Assembly (NCBI GenBank): GCA_905250115.1
Contig: CAJNOI010000084.1
Location: forward strand, 48,870 to 112,869
Reading direction: 5' to 3'
From: Adineta steineri
Lineage: Eukaryota; Rotifera; Eurotatoria; Adinetida; Adinetidae
Length of the DNA stretch: 64,000 nt
The position numbers and the translations under genes are program-made. The notes beneath the pieces are model-generated. The model made no database searches. It was given only the letters and a program-made list of their open reading frames with translations, and was not told the origin of the DNA. Of the stretch, positions 1 through 14,466 are shown in pieces; position 1 is the stretch's first letter, and every line of letters starts with the position of its first letter.

Positions 1-3000
1 AGCTCTTGTAAAATGTTGTTCTGCTTCAACTGGTTCATTTATTGTTAAAAGTAATTGTCCAAGATCAACATGAATATGAGCACTTGTTGGTGAAATTAAT
101 AAAGCATGTTCAAGATCTTCACGTGCACTAGTATATTGTTTCATAACAACTTTAGCAATAGCACGATTAGTTAATGCAGCTTCATCACGTGGATTAATTT
201 CTAAAACTCGATCAAATAAACTGATAGCTTGAAGAAATTGTCCATGAAACATAAGTATATTCGCTGCATTATAATGTGCAAATGCATTTTGTGGATCAGA
301 AAGCATAGCTGCACGATAATCACACATGGCACTTTTATTATCACCTAAATATTGTTGAATAACACCACGATTTGTAAGTAATTGAGCTGATGATGGTTCA
401 AAACGTAAAGCTTGATTAAGATCAATAAATGCTTCTCTTGGATGATTCATTTGTAAACAAACAATAGCTCGTGCTTCAAGTGCACGTACATTTGATGGAT
501 TGAAACGAAGAAGTGCTGCAAATTGTGTCCAAGCTCGTTGATAATATCCACGTTGTCGTAAAGAATAACCAAGATGAAGTCTTGCATGTTCATGAAATGG
601 ATTTTCATGTACTATACGTTCAAAGAATTTCGTTGCTTTTGATTTCGATATATTATCACTCATATCCATATAGACATTACCTAGAGCAATCCATACATCA
701 TGTCGATAAGTAATATCAGCCGTAAGTCGTTCATTTATTTCAGATGATGTAAATTGTTCTATAGCTTTATCAAATTGTGCTAATCGATGATGACATTGTC
801 CAATAGTATATATTAATCGATGTTTTAATGTATAAATTTTCTTATCATCACCAGATGTTAATACTAATTCAAGTGCATGTTCAAAATCGACAAGTGCATT
901 TTGAAAATCTTTATGTTCATAATGTAATAAACCACGATTAACATACGTTTCTAATTCAAGTAATTGTGTTTTACTATTTTTTATTGATGATGCAAGACAT
1001 AAAACAATAGCAAAATCTTTTAATGCATAAGAAAGATTTCCTCGACGAATATAACATAATGCTCGATTATAATAAGCATGCGAACAAGATGGATCAATTT
1101 GTAATGCTTTTGTTAAATCATTGATAGCATGATCATAAAGACGAATAGAATATTTCAAACAACCACGATAAAGATAAGCACGAACAAGATTTGGACATAT
1201 ACGAATTGCTTCATTACAATTCAATACACCTTTTGAATAACGTTCACAACGAGCATACCTAAAACACAGTATGAACGAGTTAAATCTATATGATTCTAGT
1301 ACTACTTACCAAGCAGCTCGTGCAAGATATGCTTCAGCATTATTCGGTTCAATAACAAGTGCTTTATTAATATCTAATAATGGTCGTCTACTTGATGATA
1401 AATTTGCTAATTCTGTAGCACTATAATGTGCAAACATTCTCATTTTAGCAATACCACGTTGTAAATAAGCTTCAGCACTTTGTTTCGATTGTTGAAGTTT
1501 TATTAGTGTAGTTAATTGATCGACAGCTTGTGAATAACGTTTAAGTTGTATAAGACATTTACTTAAATCAAGATAAGCATTATGAAGTTCATCAACTTGA
1601 TCTGTTGCAGTAGTTAAACAAACATGTATACATTTTTCAAATGCATCTCGAGCTTCATCAAATCGTTTAGCTTTAATACGTAATGTACCAAGCATACGAT
1701 AATTAGCAGGTGTGTGTGAAAGTGAACATTCACGTTCCATAATTGATAAAGCATGATCATAATGTTCAAGAAATGAATGAACAATAGCTTGTTGTTGAGA
1801 ACTTGATGCACTCATTTTCATTGCTGATGGTGAGCTATCTTCATCTGGACCAGATAATGATTGTAGTTTAGCAGCTACTTCAACACAAAATGAAGCTAAA
1901 TCAAGTTGTCCCATTTTAAGAAGTGTATTTCCTCGAAGTACAACTGATGAATTTTGATCCGGAAACATATGATAGACTATAGAAATAAAATTTATTTTTT
2001 TAATATAAATAGAATTTAATTTTTTTTCTACATACTTTTCGTATAATCTGAATAAGCTTTTTTATATAGATTAAGTTGACTATAGAAATAAGCACGACAA
2101 AAATATGCTCGAACATATGTCGGATCCGCTTCAATTGATCTTGTAAATAGTTGTATAGCTTTTTGAGGATTTTTTCTCATATAAATAATAGCTAAATTAC
2201 ATAAAGCTGGCGCATGTTCTCGATCTAATACCGTAACGGCTTCATAATCAGCAATAGCTTCTTCAAATTGATTTTGTTTACAATAGATTAAAGCTCGATG
2301 AAGATAAGCACCAAGATTATCATATTCAGAATTAAGTAATAATGATATACTAAAATCTTTTATTGCTTGTGCTGGATTACATATGCGAAGAAGAAGTCCA
2401 CGATGATAATAAGCCGACGAATTTGATGGATCATAATGAAGTGTTGCAGAAAAATCAGCTAGTGCATATTGATATTCTTCAAGATAGAAATTTGAAAGAC
2501 CACGATGAAGACGAGCTGAAACATGATCTGGTTGTCGTTTTAATAATTCATTAAAATCACCAATAGCATTATCATAATTTTTTGAATTATAATAATACAT
2601 AGCATGTTTAAACCTGGAAAAAAAACATTTTTTCAAAACAATAAGAAATAAAATTCAAAAATCTACCAAGCTTCAATATTTTTCGGATTCAATCTCGTTA
2701 CTTGCATATAATCATCCATTGCTAAAAGAATTTCATTTCTTCGTTCATAGGTTTGTGCTCGTCGAAAATAAGATTCATGATCAGTTGGATTATGTCGAAT
2801 AGCTTGTGAATAATTAGCATTTGCCAAAGATAAATCACCTTTAATAGAATATACATCAGCACGTAATTTATAAGCACCAGCATGTGTTTTATTTGATTTT
2901 ATACACATATTTAATGAATCTAATGCTTCATCATAATGTTCAAAAATCATATAAATAAGTGCACGTTGCCAATAAGCATCCATAAATGATGGTTCAATAT

Positions 3001-5993
3001 AGATAGCTAATGAAAGATCATTAAGTGCATCATGAAATAAGCCCAATTTACGTAATAAAGCACCACGTCTTGATAAACTAAATACATCCCTTGGATTTTG
3101 ATTAATCAATGTTGTCAAACGATGAACTTCATTTTCAATTAAACGACGTTCTTCACTATCAGCTAATTCAAGATTTATAATTGGTTCAAGTGAAATAGTA
3201 GCTGATTTTTTTTTTGGATTTTCATCATCATCATCATCGTCATACATCATTTCTGTTGCTGTTCTGTCACTATGTGCTGAATAAATACTTTGTCTTTTCT
3301 CATCTTTTTCTTGTCTTATAAATTCACGTTTATCTAATTCAGCAATATATTCATCAAGCCACATATACCATAAATCACGTGTCCATTCAAATTCACTTAA
3401 TTGACGTTTACCAGCTGATTTAATATGTGTTTCATCATATTTATATTTTTTTTTAATGATTTCATGAAATTTTTGTTTATCACGTTCAAGACTTGTTCGA
3501 CGTTGACGAAATTGTTGTTTTATTACATGTGGATGATTTCGTTCATAAAAAAATGCTTCATGAAAAGATTGACGACGTGATAAAATTGGATATCGTGGTG
3601 GAGCAGAAGCAAAAGCAGCAATTGCATCAATACGTTTCCAAAAACGAACATCTTTACGAGATTGTTTGGCATCACGAATACGACTACTTGATATATGTGG
3701 ACGGCCGGCAGCAACAGCTTGTTCATATTGTGCTGAACGCTTTGCTTTACGAAAATATTTGAAATCTCCAGATGATTGTTCTGGAGTTCCATCAATAGTT
3801 GATTCTACAAAAATTTGATTTTAATTTGTTTTTTCGGCAAATCTATTTTATTTTTCTTACCTTGATTTTCTTTAATGTCTGGTGTTTCTGATGAAATAAC
3901 TAATGTTTCACTAGTAGAAACTGGAACAGGTGCATTTATATCTGTTTTAACAATTTTTCGAGCTTGAATTTGATGTTTTGTTTCAGCTAATGTAAATATA
4001 TGATCAGTATCAAAACGAACGATTGGTTCTGTTGCTAAATTTGAACATGAACGAGATGATCGAATCATTCTTGGAAGTATTCGAAATTCTTCACTACGAT
4101 CTATTGTTGATGGTAGACGTTCAAGTGATTTATATGGTCTTATAATAGGAATGATTGTTTCTTGATCAATAAATGTATTTCGTTCACTAATATTTGTAAC
4201 CATTCGACTAAATTCACCGGTTGCTGTTGTACTTTCATCTTCATCATCACTAGTACCTTTAGCAGTAGCAGAGGTATATTGAGCAAAAAGACGTTCTTTT
4301 ACACGACGTGGATGAATATACATTTTTGGTGGTGCTGGTGTCCATAAACGAACTAAATATGGATCATGAGTAATAGCAGAAGTGCCTTCAATTTCTGGTT
4401 GAACTAATTTAGCAGCACGATTTTGCCATATATTAAGATCAGTATCTAATGAGACTAAATTATCAAAGGGAATCGAAGGAGTACCAGATTGATTGGGTTT
4501 TGCACTAAAAATAAATTGTAAATCTAATGAAATGTAATTGAATAACTATAAACTTACACTCTTGGTCTATTTACTTGATCTTCAATTGTCTCTTTAGCGG
4601 GAAAGTTTGGTAATTGTCCATGTTTATGATAAGTTGAAGTAAATGGTAATTTATGTCGAAATCGAGCACGTTGATGATATAATTGAGTAATAGCACGTAT
4701 TTCTTTTGGCATAACATCCGCTTCATCAACCATTTGAATACAAAAATGATGAACATTCTTTTCTGTATTTTTAACAGGTTTAGTTTCTCTTCGTTGATTT
4801 TTTTTTATTAATGTTGATGGAACATTTATTTGCGTACCACGTACATTTAATATATCTTCATTTGAAATTCCTAATAACATATGACGATAGAGTGGATCTT
4901 GTGTTATATCAATTTCTTCATCTTCATCTCCTGATTCATTTGTACCAATAGTTTTATCTCGTTCATCAATATCTTCCTCTTCATATTCATCTTCATCTTC
5001 CTCTACTATTACTTCTCCATGATCCTGATCATATTCAGTGTCAACACCTATTCGATTCGGATCTGATACTAATGATGTGATAGTTGTATTTTCTTCATTA
5101 AGCATAGATATTCTTGATTCTTCTTCAGCAAGTATTCTTTGTTGTTCAAGTTCTTGTTGAATTTTTTCTTGTTCATCTTCATCATATACAAGATCTATTG
5201 TTCTACCAAGTACACGATGTATAATATCAAGAATTTTACGATCTGATTGTCGTTGTGTTTCTTGTAACTGTTTAGATTTTATTGATGCTATTAAATTTTC
5301 AACTGCTACACGTGTTATATCATCACCGCCTGTTGTTGATGATTGTTGTTGAGTACTTGAACCACTTACTGATGTGACAACAGATCTAATGATAAGACTT
5401 TTTTTTTCAAAAAGAACATAAATAACTAAATTTTTCTCTTACGGTTCTTTATCTGAGAATCGACTTTGTGATCTTATTGGTTTACCAGTTGTTTTACTTA
5501 ATAATTGAGCTTCTCTAACCATACGATTAATTAAAGATCGTGGTGTATCTCGATCTGATGTATTATTATTGTCGGTAACTACAACAATATCAATTTTTCG
5601 TTTTTTTATTACTGGTCTATGTATAATTGGTTTTATTAATGGTTGTCTTTCTTGAAGTAGAGCAGTATGTGTTGTACCAACAATTGGTAAAATAGCTGGT
5701 AATGGTTCTCGACGTTCAACTATATTACCTTGATTTATTTCTGATAATGGTAAGAGACGTCTAGGTGTAGTGGGTGTATTAGCACCAGCACGACTACTTG
5801 TAAAATCATCATCATCATCACTAATATCTGTTGGCATAACTGATCGTCCACGTAAATGAACTAAATTTAATTCGGGTATTGATTCACTAGAACGCATTGG
5901 TAAAACACCCATTGTACTTTTAATTGGTCGTGATTTTAATTCATTGGTGGTAGTATTCATATAAGATTGTTTCATCGATGGTGAATCAACCAT
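1..5993 (-). CDS. Large tetratricopeptide-repeat protein, TTC6-like (3' end beyond window)
   Basis: At least 1,888 codons in seven exons: 5443-5993, 4558-5385, 3861-4504, 2667-3804, 2036-2613, 1310-1976 and 1-1258, still open at base 1. Introns are 50-60 bases with GT/AG ends. Start is the ATG at 5993. The first ~600 residues are low-complexity, with acidic (about 4980-5040) and basic stretches. From about 3200 to base 1 the protein is an almost unbroken array of 34-residue TPR units, with the usual A-x-x-x-R-A/G and D-Y/F-x-x-A signatures. TPR arrays are protein-binding scaffolds. The disordered N-terminus plus very long TPR array resembles animal TTC6, whose role is poorly known. The TPR nature is certain; orthology to TTC6 is inferred from layout only. 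Confidence 0.75.
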
Positions 5994-8785
5994 TTTTTAA
6001 TTGTATGTTCAAAATTTTAATGTTTAGAAGTATGTATGGTAGTAACAGCAGCAATGTGTGTGCAAGAAGAGATCATTTACAGAATACAATAGAAGAAAAG
6101 AGAAGGTGAAGAACAGAACAAACAGGAGTTCTCACTATTTTTTTACTCGTTTCTATTTTGAATTAAATTCTCTCTTTCACTTGCTGCTGCTACTGCCAAC
6201 GAGTTAAGAATATGATTGTAAACAGCAACGACAGAACATAAGAAAAAAGAAATCGTATGGTGATTGAAGTAAAGAAGAAAAAAGAAAAAAATAAGATCAT
6301 TTTAATGAACATAACAAATGAAAGTTATCGACTTTATTTGACAATTAATTGTGAATAAATTATTTATATCTTTCCACTATATGATATTAAATATTTTATG
6401 AATGTTTTTTTTTCTTCTGAGGTTATTATTTCGATACATATATCTGATAAGATGATTAAAATGTATTATATCTTTCATTTATTGATATTCAGTAAATCTA
6501 TGAAAGAGTTCTAATTAAATCAGCTTTTAAATTACGAAAAATCAATCAATATTATACACTTATATTCTTTTATTACATCGTTTAGTTAAGTTAATTCAAA
6601 AATTTTCTTTAATGAATCTTGAACCTTGAACATTCATCAGTTTCAACATATTTTATGCATGTTAAGCATGGAGTATTTATGTTTCGGTTTTGAATACCTT
6701 TTCATACATTAACAAACACTTATAATATTTGCGCAAACCAATTTATGATATATGTAGTACTTGCGATACCATTCAAGTAACCAAGTTCATACATAAACAG
6801 TGCTTTGATGACCTTTTTCTATTCTCTAATTATGAATATGATGAAATCTTACAATTCATCTATTGAACTATTCATATCTAATATAGCTGAGCATTTATGA
6901 GAGATATTTTTTTTCCAGATCGAAAATCAACAGAAGACGATTATCCAAAAATTAATGAAAGAAAAAAAAAAGGACAAAATACGCTAGAATAATCATTCAA
7001 TTATGAATAGCATAAAATCGGAGGACATAACTGTATATAAAAATAACAAATAGCAAGGTCAACAAAAAAAAAGTGTCGGCAAGAAGAAAATAAACAATGA
7101 GAGTCTTCAGAAAAAAGAATATTATTCACGGTATGAGATAAAAACGATGTGGCAACTAGATATGGATAACATTTTTCTTTATGATGTAACAAAAATTCTA
7201 TCTAATATATCTTATATAGATCGTAGAAATGTTTATTGACTGTATTTGAGCGACATCCATGATCTTTTCATTGATTTATTTAAGAGAATTATTTTTAATA
7301 ATTTCTCAATAATAAATTAATTATTAGAATATTTCTATAGAATAAAATTTGAATCAGTTTCAAACAAATAAGATTGGTCAATTAGTTCATTCAGTAATTA
7401 TTCATGATCATAGAATCCACATTTAAATTTCTTTTGGCAGTAAGAACCAGTCAGCTGTTATTAGATTTATATATGTTTAGTAGGGGTAACACATTCGAAA
7501 TAAATAATTTCTTTCTTTCGTATCTATTTCGTAATTAATATATTTTATGTACTAAATTATTTTCGTATAAAGAAAAAAATTATGTACAATTTTATATTAA
7601 TTAAACAAGTTCTTTCATTCATTAATAATAACAAGTAATAATATCGTCGCTCTCTCACAAATGTAAACATATGTATTTGCGCGTTTACACTTTTTGTATA
7701 TCAGATTGACCCATACCGGAAGTGCAACGCAGCAACGACACTAACGACGATAGACACATAAAGCAAAGAGAGAACAAATCATATTGTCAATTTTTTCTTC
7801 CTTTTTTTCTCTTTCTCTCTCTCTCTCTCTCTCTCTGTGTCCCTTTCTTCTTTTCAGGGTGATAGCACACAAAAAAACCGAGGCGAAAAGAAGAAAGAAG
7901 CAGCCTATAGACCAACATCATTATCGACGACACCGTCATACGCGAAGCTCTCACCATCTTGCTTCGCGATCAGATCACTTACATACATATATATATATAT
8001 ATAAATATATATATCGACTGCGTCTTCTTCGTTGTCGTCAAAAAGTTTATTACTTAAATCATTGCTTCTTATTCGATATTTTTTTCTTCGCATCTTATTA
8101 TATTACCTTCATTTACAATTATTAGCTTGTCGACTGTATCCTCCCAACATCTCTTATCTGATTGTATAAAAAATACAGAGAAAGGTAAATAATTATTGTT
8201 TAAATAAAAGAAAAGCGCGTTTAATTATGATACTATTATATAAATAAATTCTTATATATTTATGATCGATTAATAGGAGAAAATGGCATTGATCTATGTA
8301 TTTTCTCGTTCTTGTGAACAGAGAAGCACTTTTTATATAGATGGAAATACTTGTACATATACATATATGTATGTATAAATGTCTTATATAGAAGTAGCTG
8401 TAAGCAAGTCAACATAAAAGCGAAGAAAAGAGAACGAAAGAAGTGCGTGTATATATGTACAACTAATCTTCTACTAGCAGTTATCTCATGCACGCCACCA
8501 TACGTAGTCGGTCTTTGTCGTTATTATATATATTATCCATTTCTATTTTCTATTATCGTTCGATAGAAGTGAACGAATGAAAGAGAAGAGAGAAAAAAGA
8601 AGGTCAAAATAAATACGAGAGATCTTTAATTGATATATGTATATCGGCAACTGTCATTAAGTGAGACGGCGATAAACTTTATCGTTCATCCGTGACCAAT
8701 TTAAGCTTTTTAACTAAAGTTTATATGTGTGTTCGTACATTTCATATTTTACTTTTTCTTTATCGGTCTAAAATTTGGCAAGACT
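5994..8785. other. Intergenic region between two divergent genes
   Basis: About 2.8 kb, AT-rich, lying between the 5' ends of the TTC6-like gene and the Egalitarian-like gene, so it should hold both promoters. A CT dinucleotide run (about 7814-7836) and a TA run (about 7986-8003) are visible. Short open frames here are low-complexity translations of these runs and have no protein signature. A possible intron acceptor (pyrimidine tract then ttacag, ending 8806) suggests an upstream noncoding exon of the + gene. I see no other coding exon. Confidence 0.6.
7814..7836. repeat. (CT)n microsatellite
   Basis: Uninterrupted CT dinucleotide tract of about 12 units inside a longer pyrimidine-rich stretch, about 950 bases upstream of the + gene at 8786. 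Seen directly. Confidence 0.85.
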
Positions 8786-11110
8786 ATGTCGTCTTTATTA
8801 TTACAGGAGGAGGAGATGGCTTCAATGCCGACGACACCTAATACAACTACACCGCCTCCACTATCGACGACAACGACAACGCCAATTCCGGCCCCTGTGG
8901 CATCTGCCGAGAAGACGCATGGAATAGCAATCGATGAGCCGTCGGCAAGTTTATCTCATTTTTTTTGCTATTCTCATTTATTTATTTATTTATTTATTTA
9001 TGTTTAATCAGGTGGCTCATCAAGCCATTCTATTTATTCTCGATGTGCTCATTCGTAACAATCAAGCCATGCCTATTGTGAAGCTTTACGATAGCTTCGC
9101 TGATCGAACATTTACACCACAAATGTTACGTGCTGTCGGTGGCAATGAGCAAGGATTACAACAATTCTTGCTTCGCTATCCATCATTATTCACTGTAAAC
9201 AATGATACTGTATCAGCAAATAGTGCCACACCAGTACGTACATTAAATTCATCATCAAAAACTCATCACAATCGATTAAAACCAACAGCATCACCCGCCT
9301 CGAGTAGCGAGGCGAGTGAAAATGATCTTATGACAACATCAGTAACGACTACTACGAATAATAATGAAACAGTATGGGATGCAAAGACAATGCGTGAAAT
9401 TGAACAAGAAGCAATAAATTTTTTTAAAAAACAACTATCAAAACGTGAAGAAGAATGGTTACCAGTTGTTAGTGTTGCTGGACATGCATCTCAAGCATCA
9501 GCAGATGTTAGAAAATATGTTGGACCTCAAAATGAATTTAAAATATTTCTTTTACGTTATCCAAATATATTTGCTGTTCGTGATGAATTTTGTGGTCTTA
9601 AAGTAAGAAAGAAAAGTTTTAATCTTTTAATTCAATATTATTAATTTTATTTCAGGGTAAAGCTGATCTACCTGGTATACCATTTCCACCACCATCTCCG
9701 CCACCAAAACGACGTGCAACATTAACAACTCCTATTGGAAATAATTCAATGTTAACACGTTCAACATCATTTAAATCAAGTATACGACCAATGATAGGTG
9801 GTAATTCAATGCCAAGTACACCGACAAGTGGAACAAGTTCATCAATATTACTTTCGTCAACATCATCAGCAACACGAAATACAACACAACGTTTAACACC
9901 AAATGAAGTTAAAGCTGTTCATTATGTTATGCGTTTATTACATAAAAACGGTCGTATATTACTTCAAAGTGTACCGAGTTTAATAGCTCGTGCACCTGAT
10001 CATTTAGCACAACTAATTGGTTTTACACGTGATGATTTAATATTATTTTTTAAACGTCATAATGCTGTTTTTCAGTTACATACTGATGGAACTGTTAGTG
10101 TTAAATCTGATGCTGTACGAGCATTATTAAATAAAAATGATGCAAATAATAATAATAATAATATTAACAACAACAACAACAATAACAACAATAGTTTACA
10201 AACATCATCATCATCAACACAATTATCTCAACAATTAGCAAATTCAATAACTGCAGCAGGTGTTGTTATAAGAATTTTTCCTAAATATGGAATATTAAAT
10301 ATGGATAATAATGAACAAGTGTTTTTTGATATTCAGTCATGTCATTTTGAAACATTTAGTGATCTGACTTGTGTTGTTAATCCCGGCGACTCTATGAACT
10401 TTAATGCTATACTTGGTCCAAAAGAAGGTAAATCTAAGTTTTATTTATTATTTGAAAATAATAATCGTTCATAAACTCTCAACATCATAATTAGATTTAG
10501 AGTACGATTTTTTAGATAGTTGTTTTATTTATATATATATATTACTAATCATTCATTTAATTTTCTTTTAATAGGTTCAACTAAATGGAAATCATTAAAA
10601 ACTTGGCCACGTCAAAATACTCGTCCAAATATTGTACATTCAGCAAGTACAAATAATCTCTCATCAATGACATCAGTTAATGGTGGTTATGTATCACCAC
10701 CATCATTTGAAAACTATGCAAATTCATCTAATGGATATGCACCCATTGATCAAGATTTAAATGCTTATCAAATAGGAAGTGATTTAAATGGTAGTGGATA
10801 TGATGAATCAATGGATAATAATAATAATAATGGTGGACAATTATCACCAATAGCATTGATTAATTCAACAAATGTAAATCGACATAGTCGTCTTGGTTTA
10901 CCAACACTTGATGAAGAACAATGTCCATTACCTAAAATGGTTGGTGGTCTTGATGCTGAAGTTCTTCGTCGTAATTTACAACAAGTTATTCAACGAACAA
11001 ATGCCATATCATTACGTGAACAAGTAGATGAAACAGGTCGATATGTATCTCAAGGATGTCAAACAACATCAACAGGAGAAATTTTAGCAACAAATATACA
11101 TATAGAATAA
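8786..11110 (+). CDS. Egalitarian-like winged-helix repeat protein with C-terminal S1/cold-shock-like region
   Basis: Predicted 685 residues, exons 8786-8944, 9012-9602, 9656-10427 and 10575-11110. Three winged-helix-like units recur at residues ~55-115, ~165-250 and ~330-395, each ending in a pattern like F-L-L-R-Y-P-x-I-F. This resembles the repeated winged-helix domain of Egalitarian, which links mRNA cargo to Bicaudal-D and dynein. A beta-rich stretch (~450-525, G-V-V-x-R-I then V-F-F-D then P-G-D) resembles an S1 or cold-shock fold. No 3'-5' exonuclease domain is present. A run of Asn codons lies at 10141-10195. The first intron only keeps frame if it begins GC (8945) and ends AG (9011). 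The start may instead be ATG 8816 after an acceptor at 8806. The domain reading is fair; the Egalitarian link is tentative. Confidence 0.6.
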
Positions 11111-12632
11111 TATATATATTTTGTTTTGTTTTTTTTATTTGGGAATGCATTCTTTTCTAGCTAGCAAATGCGTGCATGTGTGCATTTCAGTTCATTTTTA
11201 TTGCTCGATTTACATACATTGGCTACGGTTTTCGTTCTTTTTTTATATACACAGGCTGTTTTTCTCTCGTCGTTTCTCTCTTTTGTTTTTGGATCTGTCT
11301 CTCTTTTTTTTTCTTCTTCTTTCTTGTTTTATACATAAAAGATGTGTGAACACAAAACATTATTCAAAAAAAAACTGATTTTTTATTTATTAAGAAATCA
11401 TATGATGATCAAGTGACATATAATTATTTCATTAAATGTCAATTCTAACACACTACTTGATATTGATTTAATATGTGTATAATCTATGTTTATACGATGA
11501 TATAAATATCATACTGATGATGAAAATATCAAATAACATTGATAAGTAAGTTTAGCCTATTTAAATGAGTGTTATGAAGTATCAGATTACACGATAGAGA
11601 ATTTGTATGCTGACATGAAATCATCACTTGGGTATTACTGATGATCGATAGAATATATGATAATTTTTTTTTCTCGTATCTGATAATAAAATTACTGAAG
11701 CATTCAAGAAAAGAATTGGTAACGAAGTGTGTAGATTATTTATTACGATTCATTTAGAGATTTCCAAGACAATAGTTATCAATACGATGCAAAAGATATT
11801 ATTGATGTAGTTCATCATATAAACATCTGATATGTCTTGAAGTTTTATCGAATAAAATTATTTATACTTGATAAATAGAAGTTATTGTTCATTTTTCCTT
11901 ACTGATATGATGAAATAAAATCTAAGATATACAATCCATATAATATCTGATTACATCAGAATTATAAATAATGTCAATTATTTCATGTCTATTATTCACG
12001 TAATAAATGGGATATATCATATATACATTCTTTTCACATTTTAACGAGAATAATACAAGTATTTGCACCATTTTACATATTTCACATTCTCATGCCAAGC
12101 TGATAAATGCATATGTTGAACTTGAGTTTTTATTACAAGAACAAAAGGGTAAATATATATTATTGACGCCTTTTTGAGAAGTTTTTCTAACTGATGATTT
12201 ATATGCAGTTATCTTATAATAAATATGAATCAACGGGATCGTCGACAGATTAATTGTATATGATTATTTGGTAAGATTATAAAAAGAAATATCATCTATC
12301 ATAGTATAATGAGACAGCTAATGTTACTATTTTTGTACGATAAAAAGATTCAAGTTCGTCATGCGTCGTATAAATATAAAAGCTAGGTCAATATAAAGAC
12401 CTTGTACTACCTGATACTATCAGAGAATAAAAATAAATTGATCTACTTAAAATATTATTTATTTTAAAATTTGAATTCATCAACAATAAAAATTTATTTT
12501 TAGGTAAATATAGTTTCGAATTTTAATATATAAAGATTTATTTTTCTGAATATAAACTAGATCGTTTTCGATTTTAATTTAAAAAAATTCATGAGACTAA
12601 TAAATCAATGAAAACGAAAAAGAAAAGTCCTT
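11111..12632. other. Intergenic region between convergent gene ends
   Basis: About 1.5 kb, AT-rich, between the stop codons of the + gene ending 11110 and the - gene ending 12633. T-rich sequence just after 11110 is probably 3' UTR. I see no coding exon, RNA gene or repeat element in it. Confidence 0.6.
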
Positions 12633-14466
12633 TTAACGGCTAGCTAATTTGTTCAATGCTTTAGAGAGACCACCACTTTTACGTTTCTCATTTTCTTCAG
12701 TAATAGCTGTAGAAACCGCTGATGCTACTTCTGGATTACGTGGTGGTACAGGATTAGAACGTATATATGCATCAATATGTTGAACAATAAAGACAACTTC
12801 GGTACTCGCATTAACAATTTGCACAAATACGGCATGAGTCATTTTGTCTGTTGTTTGATCATTTATTTTAAGTATAACATCATTTCCACGAAGTCCACCA
12901 ACATCAGCTGGACTACCTTCTTCGACACGATGAACAAGATAATAAAGTTTATTGAATTGTAAATGAAAACCAAAACCTTGAAAATCTGGAGAACGATGTA
13001 AATGTATTTCATGTAAACCTTCACCACGGTCTGCTGGTGTTGCAACAAAAGTAGGCTCAGCTGGTGGTTCTGGTTCTCGATCTTCTTGAGCATTACGTAC
13101 ATTGTAACTTTCTCCATCATCATTTCCTTGATCGTTTATTGGTATCTCTGGATCTGCTGTTTCTGTGTATGGAGGAGGTGGATTTTGTTCTTGTGAGAAT
13201 ACAGCATTTGGCTCACTAACAGGAGTTGGTTCAGGAGATGAAGTTTGTTCATGAATATTAGCATCATGAGAAGTAGGTTCTTAAAATAAAACAATAGATT
13301 CATTCATGATAGAACTTCCTAGTTACTCACTTCCTCGATTCCGTTCAGCAGCTATAGCAGCTCCAACAATATCAGCCATATGCTGAGATTTGGAAGGAGA
13401 TTTCTGTAATGCATCATGAATTGTATCATCTGACGATGGAGATGATAATTTAGCAGCTAATTGTGGTATTTTTTTACCTAAAAATATATCGAATTAAAAT
13501 GATCTTCAGATTGTATAATTTTTACTTGATGAAGGTTTTGATTCAGGTGATCCATTTGATGCATGTGTACGTAATATACGTTGTGATGTACCCATAGTTG
13601 GGTGTGATGGATATTGTCGAAATCCGGAACTATGTGATGATTGTTGTATATTATCATCTTCATCTTCATCTTCATTAGCTGATGTTTGAGTTTCTTTTGT
13701 TACAAGAACCGGTTGTTTTGGATGATGCTGACGGCGACGACGATGATGATGATGATGATGAGGACGATGAGATTCTTGTTTATAATTATCTGTATTCAAA
13801 TGACGAGATGGAAGTGAATGAGAATCTTTTGAAGATGCTGAATGTCGATTTGATGTTAAAAGAAATTCATTATTATTAGTTGCCGATGGTGATATTTGAA
13901 TATTTTCATTGGCAAAAAGTGATTTTAGATAACTGAATTAAATCATAGACACCCACTTATTTTCATTTCAGATTAGAATAGAATTACCTTTCAAGATCCA
14001 AAGTAGCATTAATAGTTCGTTTTTCTGGACGTTGTGGTTTATTGAGATTATTTTCATAAAGATGCTTAATAGTATTATTATTATTATTTTCTAAAAAACT
14101 ACTTGCTAATGGCATATCAATTGTTTTAAATATATCTGTTGATTGAACTGTAAGTGTAAAACTTTGAGAATTAACTGCTGCTTTTACAACCATATCCTTC
14201 GGATTTTCAGTCATCGATGATACTAATTGTCCATTAACAGCTAGAACACGATCACCTGGTTGTATATTAGCATTAGCTGCGGGTGAATTACGTTCGACCG
14301 TAACTACATAAAGTCCTGTAGGTACATCTTCAGCAAGATATAATCCGAAACCATTATGTTCTGGACCTCTCTCTAAAACAACTGTTCGTGTTGTTGACTT
14401 TTGACCTGTTGGTGGTATTGATGATAATGAATAATATACAGGATTTGAATGAGTACTCGTTGCCAT
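12633..14466 (-). CDS. Two-PDZ-domain scaffold protein
   Basis: Predicted 559 residues in four exons: 13988-14466, 13526-13932, 13331-13477 and 12633-13279. The phases close to an exact multiple of three. PDZ1 occupies residues ~25-110, with carboxylate loop G-F-G-L-Y-L and S-P-A-A-N-A-N-I-Q-P-G-D-R-V-L. PDZ2 lies near residue 430-520, with loop G-F-G-F-H-L and S-P-A-D-V-G-G-L-R-G-N-D-V-I. Between them is a disordered linker with a His/Arg-rich stretch (about 13740-13760), Asp/Glu runs and many Pro. PDZ domains bind C-terminal peptides, usually under membranes. The G-F-G-F type loop is also seen in NHERF-type scaffolds, but orthology cannot be settled by eye. Start is ATG 14466; upstream codons in frame lack an ATG. 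Confidence 0.85.

Noticed and set aside
3493-3762. Open frame on the + strand opposite the TPR gene
   Set aside because: It is the antisense shadow of a TPR-gene exon; the - strand carries clear protein signal and conserved splice sites.
7784-8125. 113-codon open frame upstream of the Egalitarian-like gene
   Set aside because: Composed mostly of CT and TA repeat translations (Ser-Leu and Tyr-Ile runs) with no domain.
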